Notes: a model not told the origin generated them from the sequence alone. Positions 1-7,573 are shown, counted from the first letter of the stretch. The stretch: DNA of 12,233 nucleotides from Actinomycetes bacterium (GCA_009785885.1 WQUE01000161.1:1-12233); one strand, 5' to 3'. Numbers and translations: made by a program.

Positions 1-398
1 GTGGTGGCCGAGACGGACACCGGGGCCCCGACGACGCCGGACAGCACCCGCTCGGCCTCGGCCCGGCGGGGCGCCAGCCGGGGACGGTTCCCGACGACCT
101 GGACGGCCGCGTTCTCCACCGCGAAGCCGGCCCCGTGCACGAGCGCGACGACGTGCTCCAGCAGTGCGGTCCCCGCGGCGCCGGCCCACGCCACCTCGTT
201 CGTCCCGAACACCGTCCCCAGGTCGCCCTGGCCGGCCGCGGACAGCAGCGCGTCGCACAACGCGTGGGCGGCGACATCCCCATCCGAATGGCCCACCAGC
301 CCGACCGGGGAGTCCGGGAAGCTCAGCCCCGCCACGTGCAGCGGCACGCCGTCCGCGAACCGATGGACGTCGATGCCGATGCCACTCCGGTACGTCAT
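1..398 (-). CDS. ispF: IspF, 2-C-methyl-D-erythritol 2,4-cyclodiphosphate synthase (partial, 3' end off window)
   Basis: Cyclises CDP-methylerythritol 2-phosphate to methylerythritol 2,4-cyclodiphosphate with release of CMP, in the cytosolic MEP isoprenoid pathway. Only the first 132 codons are present; about 25 residues, including the usual C-terminal DGLGxTGRGEG region, lie outside the window. Visible signatures are GIGIDVHRF near residue 6 (metal ligands D10 and H12), GHSDGDV at 36-42, and HALCDALLSAAGQGDLG from 45 (third ligand H45). VVGNRPRLAPRR near 101 and the terminal VSVSAT also fit the family. The loop after GDLG reads FGTNEVAWAG, resembling the actinobacterial form rather than the FPDTD of E. 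coli. The ATG at 398 overlaps the ispD stop as ATGA, so translation is probably coupled; purine-rich GAGGGAGAGGG lies directly upstream. The assignment is firm by motif and by its ispD neighbour. Confidence 0.96.
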   Translation of the reverse strand, partial: MTYRSGIGIDVHRFADGVPLHVAGLSFPDSPVGLVGHSDGDVAAHALCDALLSAAGQGDLGTVFGTNEVAWAGAAGTALLEHVVALVHGAGFAVENAAVQVVGNRPRLAPRRAEAERVLSGVVGAPVSVSAT

Positions 399-1180
399 CC
401 CTCTCCCTCACCATCATCCCTTGTCGGCACCTCGGACAGCACGGCCGCGGCGCGCGCCAGATCGGCCGGGCGGGTCACCTTGAACGCCCGCTCGTCGCCG
501 GGCACGAGCGTCACCCGGTACCCCGCCTGCTCGGCGACGACGAGGTCGTCGGTCGCGTCCGGGTGGGGTTCCGCGTGGGCCGCGAGCAGCACCGGATACG
601 TGAACCCCTGCGGCGTCTGGACGGCCCGGACCCGGGCCCGGTCGAACGCCTGCGATTGGCCGATCGGGCGCATGTCCCCCTCGATCAGCAAACCCCACAC
701 CTCCCGCAGGGTGTCCACGACGGGGATCGCCGGGGCGACGGCCACCGCCCCGCCGCGCACCGCCGCGATCACCCGGGCCACGACCGCGGGCGGCACGAAC
801 GCGCGCGCGGCGTCGTGCACCAGCACGGCATCGACGGCCGCCATGTCGAAGTCCGGTTCGACGCACGTCATCGCGCCTCCCAAGGAGAGCACCGTGCGTC
901 GCACGGACTCCGCCCGCGTGGCGCCGCCGGTCCACGACAGGGTGTGGACGAGGCCGGGCTGGAGCGCCCGCTGCCACGGCTCGGCGTCCTGACCGGGCGC
1001 GATCACCACGATGACATCGGTGACCCCGCCCGCACGCAACGCCTCCGCAGCCCAGGCGACCAGCGGCTTCCCGGCCACCTCGACGAGGGCCTTGGGCACG
1101 TGCGCCCCCAAGCGCTCACCAGACCCGGCGGCCAGCAGGATGCCGACGACACGACCGGTGGGATCGGTCTTGGGTGGCAT
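395..1180 (-). CDS. ispD: IspD, 2-C-methyl-D-erythritol 4-phosphate cytidylyltransferase
   Basis: Transfers CMP from CTP to methylerythritol 4-phosphate, a cytosolic step of the MEP pathway. The 261-residue product shows the nucleotide-binding N-terminus GILLAAGSGERLGAHVPKAL (residues 13-32), with the glycine-rich loop and K30. Further family motifs are VHDAARAFVPP (121-131), the VQTPQGF segment (187-193), TDDLVVAEQAGY (210-221) and the C-terminal FKVTRPADL (233-241). The reading frame extends upstream to 1276, but that would overlap carD by 80 bases and adds low-complexity Arg/Pro sequence. The ATG at 1180 places MPPKTDPTGR just before the conserved domain and 16 bases after the carD stop, so it is preferred. 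No strong Shine-Dalgarno is visible, so translation may depend on read-through coupling from carD. The stop overlaps the ispF start. The protein is slightly longer than the usual 225-240 residues because of an acidic C-terminal tail. Confidence 0.95.
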   Translation of the reverse strand: MPPKTDPTGRVVGILLAAGSGERLGAHVPKALVEVAGKPLVAWAAEALRAGGVTDVIVVIAPGQDAEPWQRALQPGLVHTLSWTGGATRAESVRRTVLSLGGAMTCVEPDFDMAAVDAVLVHDAARAFVPPAVVARVIAAVRGGAVAVAPAIPVVDTLREVWGLLIEGDMRPIGQSQAFDRARVRAVQTPQGFTYPVLLAAHAEPHPDATDDLVVAEQAGYRVTLVPGDERAFKVTRPADLARAAAVLSEVPTRDDGEGEG

Positions 1181-1196
1181 CGTCGGGCGCGGGACG

Positions 1197-1682
1197 CTAG
1201 GAGGCCAAGACCTCGTCCAGCAGCGACTCGGCGCGCGCCTCCTGGACCTGCTCGGCGAGGGCCATCTCGCTGACAAGAATCTGGCGGGCCTTGGCCAGCA
1301 TGCGTTTCTCGCCGGCGGACAGGCCCCGGTCGCGTTCGCGGCGCCACAGGTCGCGGACGACCTCGGCGACCTTCAGCACGTTGCCCGAATGGAGTTTCTC
1401 CAGGTTGGCCTTGTAGCGGCGCGACCAGTTGGTCGGCTCCTCGACCTCCGGCAGGCGCAGCACGGAGAACACCCGCTCCAGGCCGTCGGAGTCGACGACC
1501 TCGCGCACACCGACCAGGTCGAGGTTGCAGGCCGGTACCCGGACGATGAGATCGTTCTGGCCGAGGATCCGCAGCACCAGGTAGAGCCGTTCCTCTCCCT
1601 TGATCGTGCGGGTCTCCAGTTCCTCGATCACGGCGGCGCCGTGATTCGGGTAGACCACGGTCTCTCCGACGGTGAAACTCAT
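1197..1682 (-). CDS. carD: CarD family RNA polymerase-binding transcription regulator
   Basis: CarD-type proteins bind the RNA polymerase beta subunit through an N-terminal Tudor-like domain and stabilise open promoter complexes through a helical C-terminal domain; in actinobacteria they act globally, notably on rRNA promoters. The 161-residue product matches the usual length of about 160. It begins MSFTVGETVVYPNHGAAVIE, the standard CarD start, followed by the RNAP-binding strands up to about residue 75. It then has NWSRRYKANLEKL (85-97), whose W86 is equivalent to the tryptophan that wedges into the upstream edge of the transcription bubble, and helices with LWRRERDRGLSAGEKRML (112-129). 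The frame opens 18 bases earlier (MKGANG), but AAAGGGG lies about 8 bases before the ATG at 1682, which decides the start. carD next to ispD and ispF is the classic actinobacterial order. Confidence 0.96.
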   Translation of the reverse strand: MSFTVGETVVYPNHGAAVIEELETRTIKGEERLYLVLRILGQNDLIVRVPACNLDLVGVREVVDSDGLERVFSVLRLPEVEEPTNWSRRYKANLEKLHSGNVLKVAEVVRDLWRRERDRGLSAGEKRMLAKARQILVSEMALAEQVQEARAESLLDEVLAS

Positions 1683-1814
1683 ACCGTTAGCCCCTTTCAC
1701 AAGGGAATCGCTGATGAACTCGGGTCCGGGCGAGGAGGCCGGGCGATCCCGCGCTCCAACCCGCCCGGGATGGCGGAGGTGCGGCGGGTGGTTGATCGGT
1801 GTTTCCCAAGGTCA

Positions 1815-1844
1815 ATCATATCATCGCCCGGCACGGACAGTCGA
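1815..1844 (-). promoter_or_regulatory. Candidate housekeeping promoter of carD
   Basis: Read on the minus strand, a -10 TATGAT (1815-1820; 5 of 6 to TATAAT) is preceded, after an 18-base spacer, by TCGACT (1839-1844; 4 of 6 to TTGACA). Transcription would begin near 1808, giving a leader of about 125 bases before carD. A second hexamer, TATACT (1854-1859), lies just upstream but has no good -35 partner. This is inferred from sequence only. Confidence 0.5.
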
Positions 1845-1924
1845 GGGGGGTCCAGTATAGGCACCCCCACGACCGTCCCGGCGCCCATCCGCCCCACAAG
1901 GTCCTGTGTGTTGCTGGGAATTTC

Positions 1925-1938
1925 GCCACGGGCGTGGC
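1925..1938 (-). terminator. Weak hairpin after gpmA
   Basis: GCCACGGGCGTGGC can fold as a 5-bp stem (GCCAC/GTGGC) with a four-base loop, starting 24 bases past the gpmA stop. On the minus strand it is followed by GAAATT, not a real U-tract. It could be a weak terminator or chance; the stem is short. Confidence 0.25.
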
Positions 1939-1961
1939 ATCCCGGAGAGGACGAAGCGAGG

Positions 1962-2708
1962 TCACTTGCCCTGGTTCTTCACGGCCTCGATGCTGGCGGC
2001 GGCGGCCTCGGGATCGAGGTACAGGCCGCCCGGCTTCACCGGCGCCATGGAGTCGTCCAGGTCGTACAGCAGCGGCACGCCCGTCGGGATGTTCAGGCCC
2101 GCGATGTCGGCGTCGCTGATGTGGTCGAGGTGCTTCACGAGGGCACGCAGCGAGTTGCCGTGGGCGGCGATGAGGATCGTCTTCCCGCAGCGCAGGTCCG
2201 GGATCAGGTGGTCGTACCAGTACGGGAGCATGCGGGCGACGACGTCCGCCAGACACTCGGTGTCCGGACGGGCCTCGGGGGGCAGGTCGGCGTACTTCGG
2301 GTCGGCGAACTGCGAGTACTCGTTGTCGTGCTCCAACAGCGGCGGGGGCGTGTCGTAGCTGCGGCGCCACGTCATGAACTGGTCCTCGCCGAACCGGTCG
2401 CGGGTCTGCTTCTTGTCCAGGCCCTGCAGGCCGCCGTAGTGGCGTTCGTTCAGCCGCCACGAACGCTCGACGGGGATCCAGTGACGGTCGCAGACATCGA
2501 GGGCGATGTTGGCCGTGCGGATCGCGCGGCGCAGCACGGACGTGTGGACCTTGTCCGGCAGGATGTTCTGGTCCCGCATCAGCTCGCCGGCGCGCACCGC
2601 CTCGGCGACGCCCTTCTCGCTCAGGTCCACGTCCACCCAGCCCGTGAACAGGTTCCGCGAGTTCCATTCGCTCTCGCCGTGGCGCAACAAGATCAGTCGG
2701 TAAGTCAT
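1962..2708 (-). CDS. gpmA: 2,3-bisphosphoglycerate-dependent phosphoglycerate mutase
   Basis: Interconverts 3- and 2-phosphoglycerate in glycolysis and gluconeogenesis through a phosphohistidine intermediate, in the cytosol. The 248-residue length is that of the family. The N-terminus carries LLRHGESEWN with phospho-acceptor H10, followed by NLFTGWVDVDLSEKG (19-33). Next come the TSVLRRAIRTA motif (56-66), RLNERHYGGLQGLDK (85-99) with the proton-donor E88, and AAHGNSLRALVKHL (181-194) with the second catalytic H183. LNIPTGVPLLYDLD (205-218) completes the pattern. The frame opens 14 codons earlier, but the conserved core begins MTYRLILLRHG, fixing the ATG at 2708. No Shine-Dalgarno is visible, and a TAGGCT hexamer sits 7 bases upstream, which suggests a leaderless message. 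The neighbouring transglutaminase gene ends 69 bases upstream, so gpmA need not belong to that operon. Confidence 0.97.
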   Translation of the reverse strand: MTYRLILLRHGESEWNSRNLFTGWVDVDLSEKGVAEAVRAGELMRDQNILPDKVHTSVLRRAIRTANIALDVCDRHWIPVERSWRLNERHYGGLQGLDKKQTRDRFGEDQFMTWRRSYDTPPPLLEHDNEYSQFADPKYADLPPEARPDTECLADVVARMLPYWYDHLIPDLRCGKTILIAAHGNSLRALVKHLDHISDADIAGLNIPTGVPLLYDLDDSMAPVKPGGLYLDPEAAAASIEAVKNQGK

Positions 2709-2715
2709 GAACCCG

Positions 2716-2721
2716 AGCCTA
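2716..2721 (-). promoter_or_regulatory. -10 hexamer of a probable leaderless gpmA promoter
   Basis: On the minus strand TAGGCT ends 7 bases before the gpmA ATG, so initiation at normal distance would fall on or next to the A of the start codon. The same hexamer serves as the -10 candidate of moxR. There is no ribosome-binding site, which fits a leaderless transcript. No good -35 element is present 17-18 bases further upstream. Confidence 0.45.
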
Positions 2722-2777
2722 CTCCGCTTGTCCCGTCCCGGTGGGCGCACGCGCGAACCCGGCCGTACGCCGTCCGC

Positions 2778-4997
2778 CTACGCCTCGTGCCGGGACGGCT
2801 TCAGGCGCGCGAGGACGGCGGCACGCCACGTCCGGACCTGGTCGGCCGACGGCGGCACCACCGCGTCCGGCGGTCCGTAGCGCGTCGCCTCGACCGCCCC
2901 GGCGAGCGCGTCCACGCCCTGGCGTGCCGCATCGTCGTCCAGGTCCGCCCGGACGGCGTCCCGGGCCTGCCGGGGCGTCATCGTGTCCCTGACAAGGGAC
3001 GCCTTCTTGGCACGCGCCAGCACGTCGTCCCACGCGGTCTCCAGCCGGCCGGCCCGGCGGCGCCGCCACGCCGCCACCGCCCACGCGAGCATCCCCGCGA
3101 CCACGACGCCGCCGGCGCCACCCACCCAGGGCCACGGCACGGCGAACCCGCCCGCGCCACCCGGACCGACCGGTGCGGTGGACGACGGTGCGCCTGTCGG
3201 CCCCGTGGGGGGCGGCCGGGACGGCGTCAGCATCGGCTCTGGGGACTGGCTTTGGACGCTGGGCGTCGCCGAGGGCGTCGGCGCGATCACGCCGGCGATC
3301 GCCGGGGTCGCCTCGTATGGCACCCACCCGGCCCCGGTCAGGTGCGCCTCGGCCCACATGTGCGACTGGGCGGCGGTGAACACGCGCCACCCGTTCGCGC
3401 CGGCGGACGGGCCGGCCAGCCCGACCGCGACCCGCATCGGGATGCCGAGGGACCGCCCGAGCACCACCAGGGCCGTCGCGTAGTGGACGCAGTAGCCGGT
3501 GCCACGTTGCAGGAAATCCCACACCGGGTCGGCGCTGTTGGGGTTGATGTCGGGCTTCAGCGTGTAGTGGAAGTGCGAGGTGTTCAGGTAGGCGATGATC
3601 GCCCGGAGGGCCGCATCGGGGGTCGTCGCCCCCGCCTGGCTCACGATCTGCGACGCCAAGGCCTGGATCTGGGCGGCGTGCGGAAGATCGACGGGGGCGT
3701 ACGTCCGCAGCGCCAAGCCGTCGGTCGAGATGCCGGCTTCGGCCGTCTGCGCCGGGTCGAACAGCGGCACCCGCTGCGTCACGGGATCGTCCCGGGCGAC
3801 GATGTGCGTCACCGAATCGACGAAGGGGTCGTAGTCGGCGAAGATCGGGCTCGTGACCACGCGCGGGCCGACCGCCAGGGGCAGATAGTCGTACGTCCAG
3901 GCCGACAGGTCGAGCGTCAGGTCGGCGCTGCCCTGGAAACCGGTGAGCCCGTCGGGGGATGGCCACAGGGTGTTGCCGGCCTCGGCCGGGAGCGTCGTGC
4001 TCCCGTCGGGCCGCGTCCAACGCCCGCCGTCGAAGTCCTCCAGCGAGTACAGCTTCAGCGCGCCCGTGTACGAGCCCTTCATGCGCAGCAGCACCGCGCT
4101 GTTCGGCGTCGTCAACTGCCCGTTCACGTCGAAGACGCCGTCGACGTTGATGCCCGGGCCGGTGTTCAGCGCGGCCCCGCCCCAGTCGATGCCCTGCACC
4201 CACCGGGTGCCCGCACCCCACCCGGGCAGCACCGGGACGAACGCGGTGACCACGAAGCCGACGGCGCACGCCAGCGCCACCGCCGACGCGACGGGCACAC
4301 GGGAACCGCGCGTGGGACGGTCGAGCCAGCGGGCCGGATCCGGCGAGTCGGACGTGCGGAACACGCGCCCCGGCGGCGGCCGCGACCAGGCCAGCAGCCC
4401 GAGGAAGCACGCCCCGGTGACAAGCGCCCAGCCCCACGTGCTCGCGGGGCGCAGGGCGACGCACGCGACCCACGGGGCGGTCGCCGCGAGCCCGACGAGG
4501 ACGGGCCAGCGCCCGACGATCCCGGCCATCGCGGCGAGCACCACGAGGTGGCCCATCGCGAACGCGACGAGCGGGGCGAACAGGGCCGTCTGGGACGTCG
4601 GCGGCACGGCAGGGCCGAGCGAGGCACGGGCCACCGACAGGTGCTGGTCGGCGACGACGAGGGCGTGCCAGCGGGGGACGAACCCGAGGGGGGCCTCGCT
4701 GCGGGCCAGCCAGTGCACCAGGGAACACGTCAGCACGGCCTCCCCCGCGAGACCGGCGACGAGGAACTGCCAGAACCAATGCCGGTCGCGCATCGCCCAC
4801 CACGCGAGCCAGACGGCCACCGTGATGCCGAGCATGATGGCGAGCACCGGGCGCAGCCACGGCCCGGTCTGGACGAGGTTCGTGATCCCCAGGCAGGCAG
4901 CGGCCATCGTCAGGTACGTCCAGACGGCCGGGCCGACCCGCACCCGCAAGTCGCGCAGCGCGGCGCTCCCCGGGCGCACCGTGGCGGGGGGCGTCAT
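2778..4997 (-). CDS. TgpA-type membrane transglutaminase-like protein
   Basis: This 739-residue integral membrane protein has the TgpA layout. An N-terminal multi-helix region (about residues 25-200, roughly six segments) and one more helix near 236-256 precede a large presumably external region. That contains a transglutaminase-like fold with GTGYCVHYATALVVLGRSLGIPMR (499-522; nucleophile C503), SHMWAEAHL (545-553; H546) and GWVPYEATP (557-565). The third catalytic position is Glu (E562), as in many actinobacterial members, rather than Asp. A Pro/Ser/Thr-rich linker (571-615) leads to a C-terminal helix (about 619-644) and a charged cytosolic DUF4129-like tail. The substrate is unknown; cysteine-dependent amide chemistry or peptidase action on envelope proteins is inference. 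The ATG at 4997 overlaps the upstream DUF58 stop (ATGA) and is preferred over the 67-codon upstream extension, which lacks protein-like character. It is the last gene of the moxR operon. Confidence 0.93.
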   Translation of the reverse strand: MTPPATVRPGSAALRDLRVRVGPAVWTYLTMAAACLGITNLVQTGPWLRPVLAIMLGITVAVWLAWWAMRDRHWFWQFLVAGLAGEAVLTCSLVHWLARSEAPLGFVPRWHALVVADQHLSVARASLGPAVPPTSQTALFAPLVAFAMGHLVVLAAMAGIVGRWPVLVGLAATAPWVACVALRPASTWGWALVTGACFLGLLAWSRPPPGRVFRTSDSPDPARWLDRPTRGSRVPVASAVALACAVGFVVTAFVPVLPGWGAGTRWVQGIDWGGAALNTGPGINVDGVFDVNGQLTTPNSAVLLRMKGSYTGALKLYSLEDFDGGRWTRPDGSTTLPAEAGNTLWPSPDGLTGFQGSADLTLDLSAWTYDYLPLAVGPRVVTSPIFADYDPFVDSVTHIVARDDPVTQRVPLFDPAQTAEAGISTDGLALRTYAPVDLPHAAQIQALASQIVSQAGATTPDAALRAIIAYLNTSHFHYTLKPDINPNSADPVWDFLQRGTGYCVHYATALVVLGRSLGIPMRVAVGLAGPSAGANGWRVFTAAQSHMWAEAHLTGAGWVPYEATPAIAGVIAPTPSATPSVQSQSPEPMLTPSRPPPTGPTGAPSSTAPVGPGGAGGFAVPWPWVGGAGGVVVAGMLAWAVAAWRRRRAGRLETAWDDVLARAKKASLVRDTMTPRQARDAVRADLDDDAARQGVDALAGAVEATRYGPPDAVVPPSADQVRTWRAAVLARLKPSRHEA

Positions 4998-6343
4998 CGT
5001 GCCACCCCCGCGGGCGTCCCCACGTCGCCGAACACGTCGTCCCATGTGTCGGGGCCGCCTGCGTCCTGGTTCTGCGGCGGGGGCGGCGGGCCGAACAGCG
5101 CATCGGCGCCACCGCCCCGCCTTCCGCCGAGCGCCGCGCTGCACCGTGAGGCCGCCTCGGCCAGGCGCAGCGTCCCGGGGCAGTGCGCGGGCGTCCAACC
5201 GGCCTCGCGCAGCCGCACCAGGCCCGTCGTGTCGTCCCCGACCAGCACGCCGACGCGCGGCTGGCGCCTCTTCGAGCGCCGCTGCGACGGCGGCGTGGCC
5301 GCCGGCAGGTCATCCCACGGCGAGCCGGCCTCAACCTGGGCGTCCGGGTGCCGGGAGCGCCCGGTCGCGGGAGCCACAGGCCCGGGCACGGCGAGGAACA
5401 CCGCCGGGCCGTCCGTCGTCCCCTGCGGCGCCGGGACGTGGGGACGGTCCGAGGCCGCCTCCTCCACCGACAGCAACGCGAGGCCGTTCAGCTGGGCGGC
5501 AAGTCCCCCGCCGAGCCGCCACGGGCCACACCACAGGTCCACCTGGTAGCCGGACGCCTGCCACGCGAGGACGCAGCTCGCGGCCAGGCTGATCGCAAGC
5601 TCGCGGGCATCGCCCGCCGACCCGGGCGCGAACCACAGGCCCAGCCAGGCGTGGTGCGACTCGACCGGCTCCTCGGTGCGGGTCATGAGCTTGCCGATCC
5701 GGGCGGAACTCGACCAGTGGATGCGCCGCAGGTCGTCGCCGGGACGGTAGTCGCGCAGCGTCATGTCGTCGGGCAGCGGGACCCGCGCCCCGGAGCGTCC
5801 CGTCCGCTGTTCCTCGATGTTCTCGGCGAGGATGCCCGTGCCGTCCAGGGGGGCGACCGCCGGCCAGGCCATCAGGGTGGCCGTCGCGGAGTCGACGACG
5901 GTCCGCGTCCACGCCTGCAGCGGCGAGGTCACGCGGAGACGCGCCGGCCCGAGCGGCCACTCCCCACGCTCCGGCGGACGGATGCGGTAGTCGGCGCCGT
6001 GTCCCAGGGACGTGGGGTCCATCTCCGCCATCACCTCGTCGTCGATCGTGAGCGGCAGTTCACCCCAGGGTGGCAGCGGGCCGCGCGTGACCACCGGGCG
6101 AAGGCGCACCGTCACCGTCTGGCCGACGAAACTTGGATTCGGCGCGACGACCCGGGACAGGCGCGGCGGGCGGCGCAGGCCCTGCGTCTGGAGCACGACC
6201 AGGTCGGCGAGGATCCCCATGACCACCACCGCGCCGAGCACGACAAGCGCCTTCGCCCCGGCCAGCACGCCGCCGGCCGCGACGAGCAGCCCCGCGACGA
6301 TCAGCGCCAGCCCGCGCGCGCCGATCTGCACCCGCGCGCGCAT
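4994..6343 (-). CDS. DUF58 domain membrane protein of a MoxR locus
   Basis: The product (449 residues) starts with two adjacent hydrophobic segments (about 10-28 and 30-50), then a beta-rich region, and the DUF58 hallmark LRDYRPGDDLRRIHWSSSARIGKLMTR split across residues 196-222. DUF58 proteins are widespread partners of MoxR ATPases; the exact role is not settled, and assisting maturation of envelope or vWA-containing complexes is the usual suggestion. After about residue 320 there is a long, poorly conserved C-terminal part with a basic patch (SQRRSKRRQPR, 353-363), a short VGVLVGDDTTGLVRLREAGW block and a proline run (419-423). The ATG at 6343 shares one base with the moxR stop (TGATG), so coupling is likely; the 32-codon upstream extension would run into moxR and is rejected. 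Its stop overlaps the transglutaminase start. Confidence 0.92.
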   Translation of the reverse strand: MRARVQIGARGLALIVAGLLVAAGGVLAGAKALVVLGAVVVMGILADLVVLQTQGLRRPPRLSRVVAPNPSFVGQTVTVRLRPVVTRGPLPPWGELPLTIDDEVMAEMDPTSLGHGADYRIRPPERGEWPLGPARLRVTSPLQAWTRTVVDSATATLMAWPAVAPLDGTGILAENIEEQRTGRSGARVPLPDDMTLRDYRPGDDLRRIHWSSSARIGKLMTRTEEPVESHHAWLGLWFAPGSAGDARELAISLAASCVLAWQASGYQVDLWCGPWRLGGGLAAQLNGLALLSVEEAASDRPHVPAPQGTTDGPAVFLAVPGPVAPATGRSRHPDAQVEAGSPWDDLPAATPPSQRRSKRRQPRVGVLVGDDTTGLVRLREAGWTPAHCPGTLRLAEAASRCSAALGGRRGGGADALFGPPPPPQNQDAGGPDTWDDVFGDVGTPAGVAR

Positions 6344-7380
6344 CAGCCAACCCTGACCCGCGCCACCAGCCGGTTCACGTAGTCGAGGCCGTCGGCGCCG
6401 CCGGTGGCCGTGCGCCGCAGGATCAGGCGGTGGCCCCACGTCGGCCCGATCACGCGCTGGACGTCGTCCGGCAGGACGAACGCCCGTCCGGCAAGCGCGG
6501 CCGCCGCCTTCGACGCCCGCAGCAGCAGGTTGCTGGCGCGCGGGGACGCGCCGAGCACCAGCTCCGGGTCGTCCCGCGTCGCCGACGCGAGGGCCACGAT
6601 GTAGCGCTTGATCGCCGGCGCGGCGTACAGCCGCCGCACCGAATCCACCAGGGTACGCACCTGCTCGAGGGTCGCGACCGGGTGGACGTCGGTGAGCGGA
6701 TCGACGAACTCCTGCTCCTCCAGCATCGTCACCTCGTGCGCCGCGTCCGGATAGCCGAGGGACAACCGCATCATGAAGCGGTCCCGCTGGGCCTCCGGGA
6801 GGGGGTAGGTGCCGTCCATCTCGATGGGGTTCTGCGTCGCGAGGACGACGAACGGCCGCGGCAGCGTGTGCGTGCGACCCTCGACCGTGACCTGGTCCTC
6901 CTGCATCGCCTCCAGCAGCGCCGACTGGGTCTTGGGGCTGGCGCGGTTGATCTCGTCCGCGATCACGATGTGGTTGAACACCGGGCCGGGGATGAATTCG
7001 AAGTCCCGCGCATCCGCACGGAAGATGTTCACCCCGACGATGTCGGACGGAAGCAGGTCCGGCGTGAACTGGATCCGCCCGACCGATGCGCTGATCGCGC
7101 CCGCCAGGGCCTTCGCGAGCGTCGTCTTGCCGACGCCCGGCACGTCCTCGACCAGCAGGTGCCCCTCGGCCAGCAGCGCCATCACCGCCAGCTCCGCCGC
7201 CGGGCGCAGGCCCTGGAGCGTCCGCGTCACCGCCTCGACGATCACCAGCGGGTTCAGGCGCGGCGCCGGCGGCACGGCCTGGGCGGCCGCGGGCGGCGGC
7301 ACCGGATCGTCGTCGATCACCGGGGGCGCGCTACGCACGGCGACGCCCGGGTCGGAGTACGGCGAAGTCGGCGATGTCAT
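6343..7380 (-). CDS. moxR: MoxR family AAA+ ATPase
   Basis: MoxR proteins are cytosolic AAA+ ATPases thought to act as chaperones for the assembly or activation of partner complexes encoded beside them. The 345-residue product has an unstructured Pro/Ala-rich N-terminus (1-40), Walker A EDVPGVGKTTLAKAL (78-92; K85), the MoxR-specific FTPDLLPSDIVGVNIF (105-120), and Walker B HIVIADEINRASPKTQSAL (137-155; D142, E143). Sensor 1 is ATQNPIEMDGTYPLPEAQRDRF (181-202; N184, with the arginine candidates R199 and R201), and sensor 2 is GASPRAS (277-283; R281). The ATG at 7380 is preceded by CAGGAG with a 5-base gap, a clear ribosome-binding site. It is the first gene of the operon with DUF58 and the TgpA-like gene, and a promoter candidate stands directly upstream. 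Confidence 0.97.
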   Translation of the reverse strand: MTSPTSPYSDPGVAVRSAPPVIDDDPVPPPAAAQAVPPAPRLNPLVIVEAVTRTLQGLRPAAELAVMALLAEGHLLVEDVPGVGKTTLAKALAGAISASVGRIQFTPDLLPSDIVGVNIFRADARDFEFIPGPVFNHIVIADEINRASPKTQSALLEAMQEDQVTVEGRTHTLPRPFVVLATQNPIEMDGTYPLPEAQRDRFMMRLSLGYPDAAHEVTMLEEQEFVDPLTDVHPVATLEQVRTLVDSVRRLYAAPAIKRYIVALASATRDDPELVLGASPRASNLLLRASKAAAALAGRAFVLPDDVQRVIGPTWGHRLILRRTATGGADGLDYVNRLVARVRVG

Positions 7381-7414
7381 GTGCGCTCCTGGGTCGAACA
7401 GACGGACGTCCCCC

Positions 7415-7444
7415 AGCCTAACGCCCTCACCTGGAGACTGTCAC
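7415..7444 (-). promoter_or_regulatory. Candidate promoter of the moxR operon
   Basis: On the minus strand GTGACA (7439-7444; 5 of 6 to TTGACA) and TAGGCT (7415-7420, a common actinobacterial -10) are separated by 18 bases. Initiation near 7408 would give a leader of about 28 bases containing the CAGGAG ribosome-binding site. This is the best-formed promoter candidate in the window. Confidence 0.55.
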
Positions 7445-7573
7445 CGCGAAGGCTGCACGCGGGACCGTGCTTCCCTCACGAGGCGAGGTCGATGCAGTGC
7501 GCAGCATGCACCGGCCCGGCGCGAGCCACGCGGCCACTTCACCGGTTCGACCGCGTGACCGGCGGTTCGGATC

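Larger units (their letters stand above)
1683..1961. other. Intergenic region between gpmA and carD (279 bp)
   Basis: No convincing gene lies here; short open frames lack ribosome-binding sites and protein-like composition. It holds the carD ribosome-binding site (AAAGGGG, about 1691-1697), a leader of roughly 125 bases, a sigma-70-like promoter candidate, and a small inverted repeat shortly after the gpmA stop. The stretch 1811-1822 is locally AT-rich against a GC-rich background, which is what draws attention to the promoter. Confidence 0.6.

Noticed and set aside
395..1276. Longer IspD with 32 extra N-terminal residues
   Set aside because: The extension overlaps the end of carD and is low-complexity; the family start fits the ATG at 1180.
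1854..1859. A second carD -10 hexamer, TATACT
   Set aside because: No acceptable -35 at 16-19 bases; the TATGAT element downstream of it is better supported.
2719..5334. An 871-codon minus-strand frame overlapping the transglutaminase gene
   Set aside because: It is the same region in another frame and gives Arg/Ala-rich sequence, while the 2778-4997 frame holds the conserved catalytic motifs and membrane helices.
1011..5549. A 1512-codon open frame on the + strand
   Set aside because: It is antisense to ispD, carD, gpmA, the transglutaminase and the DUF58 gene; its product is low-complexity Arg/Gly/Pro/His sequence. Long stop-free antisense frames are expected at this GC content.
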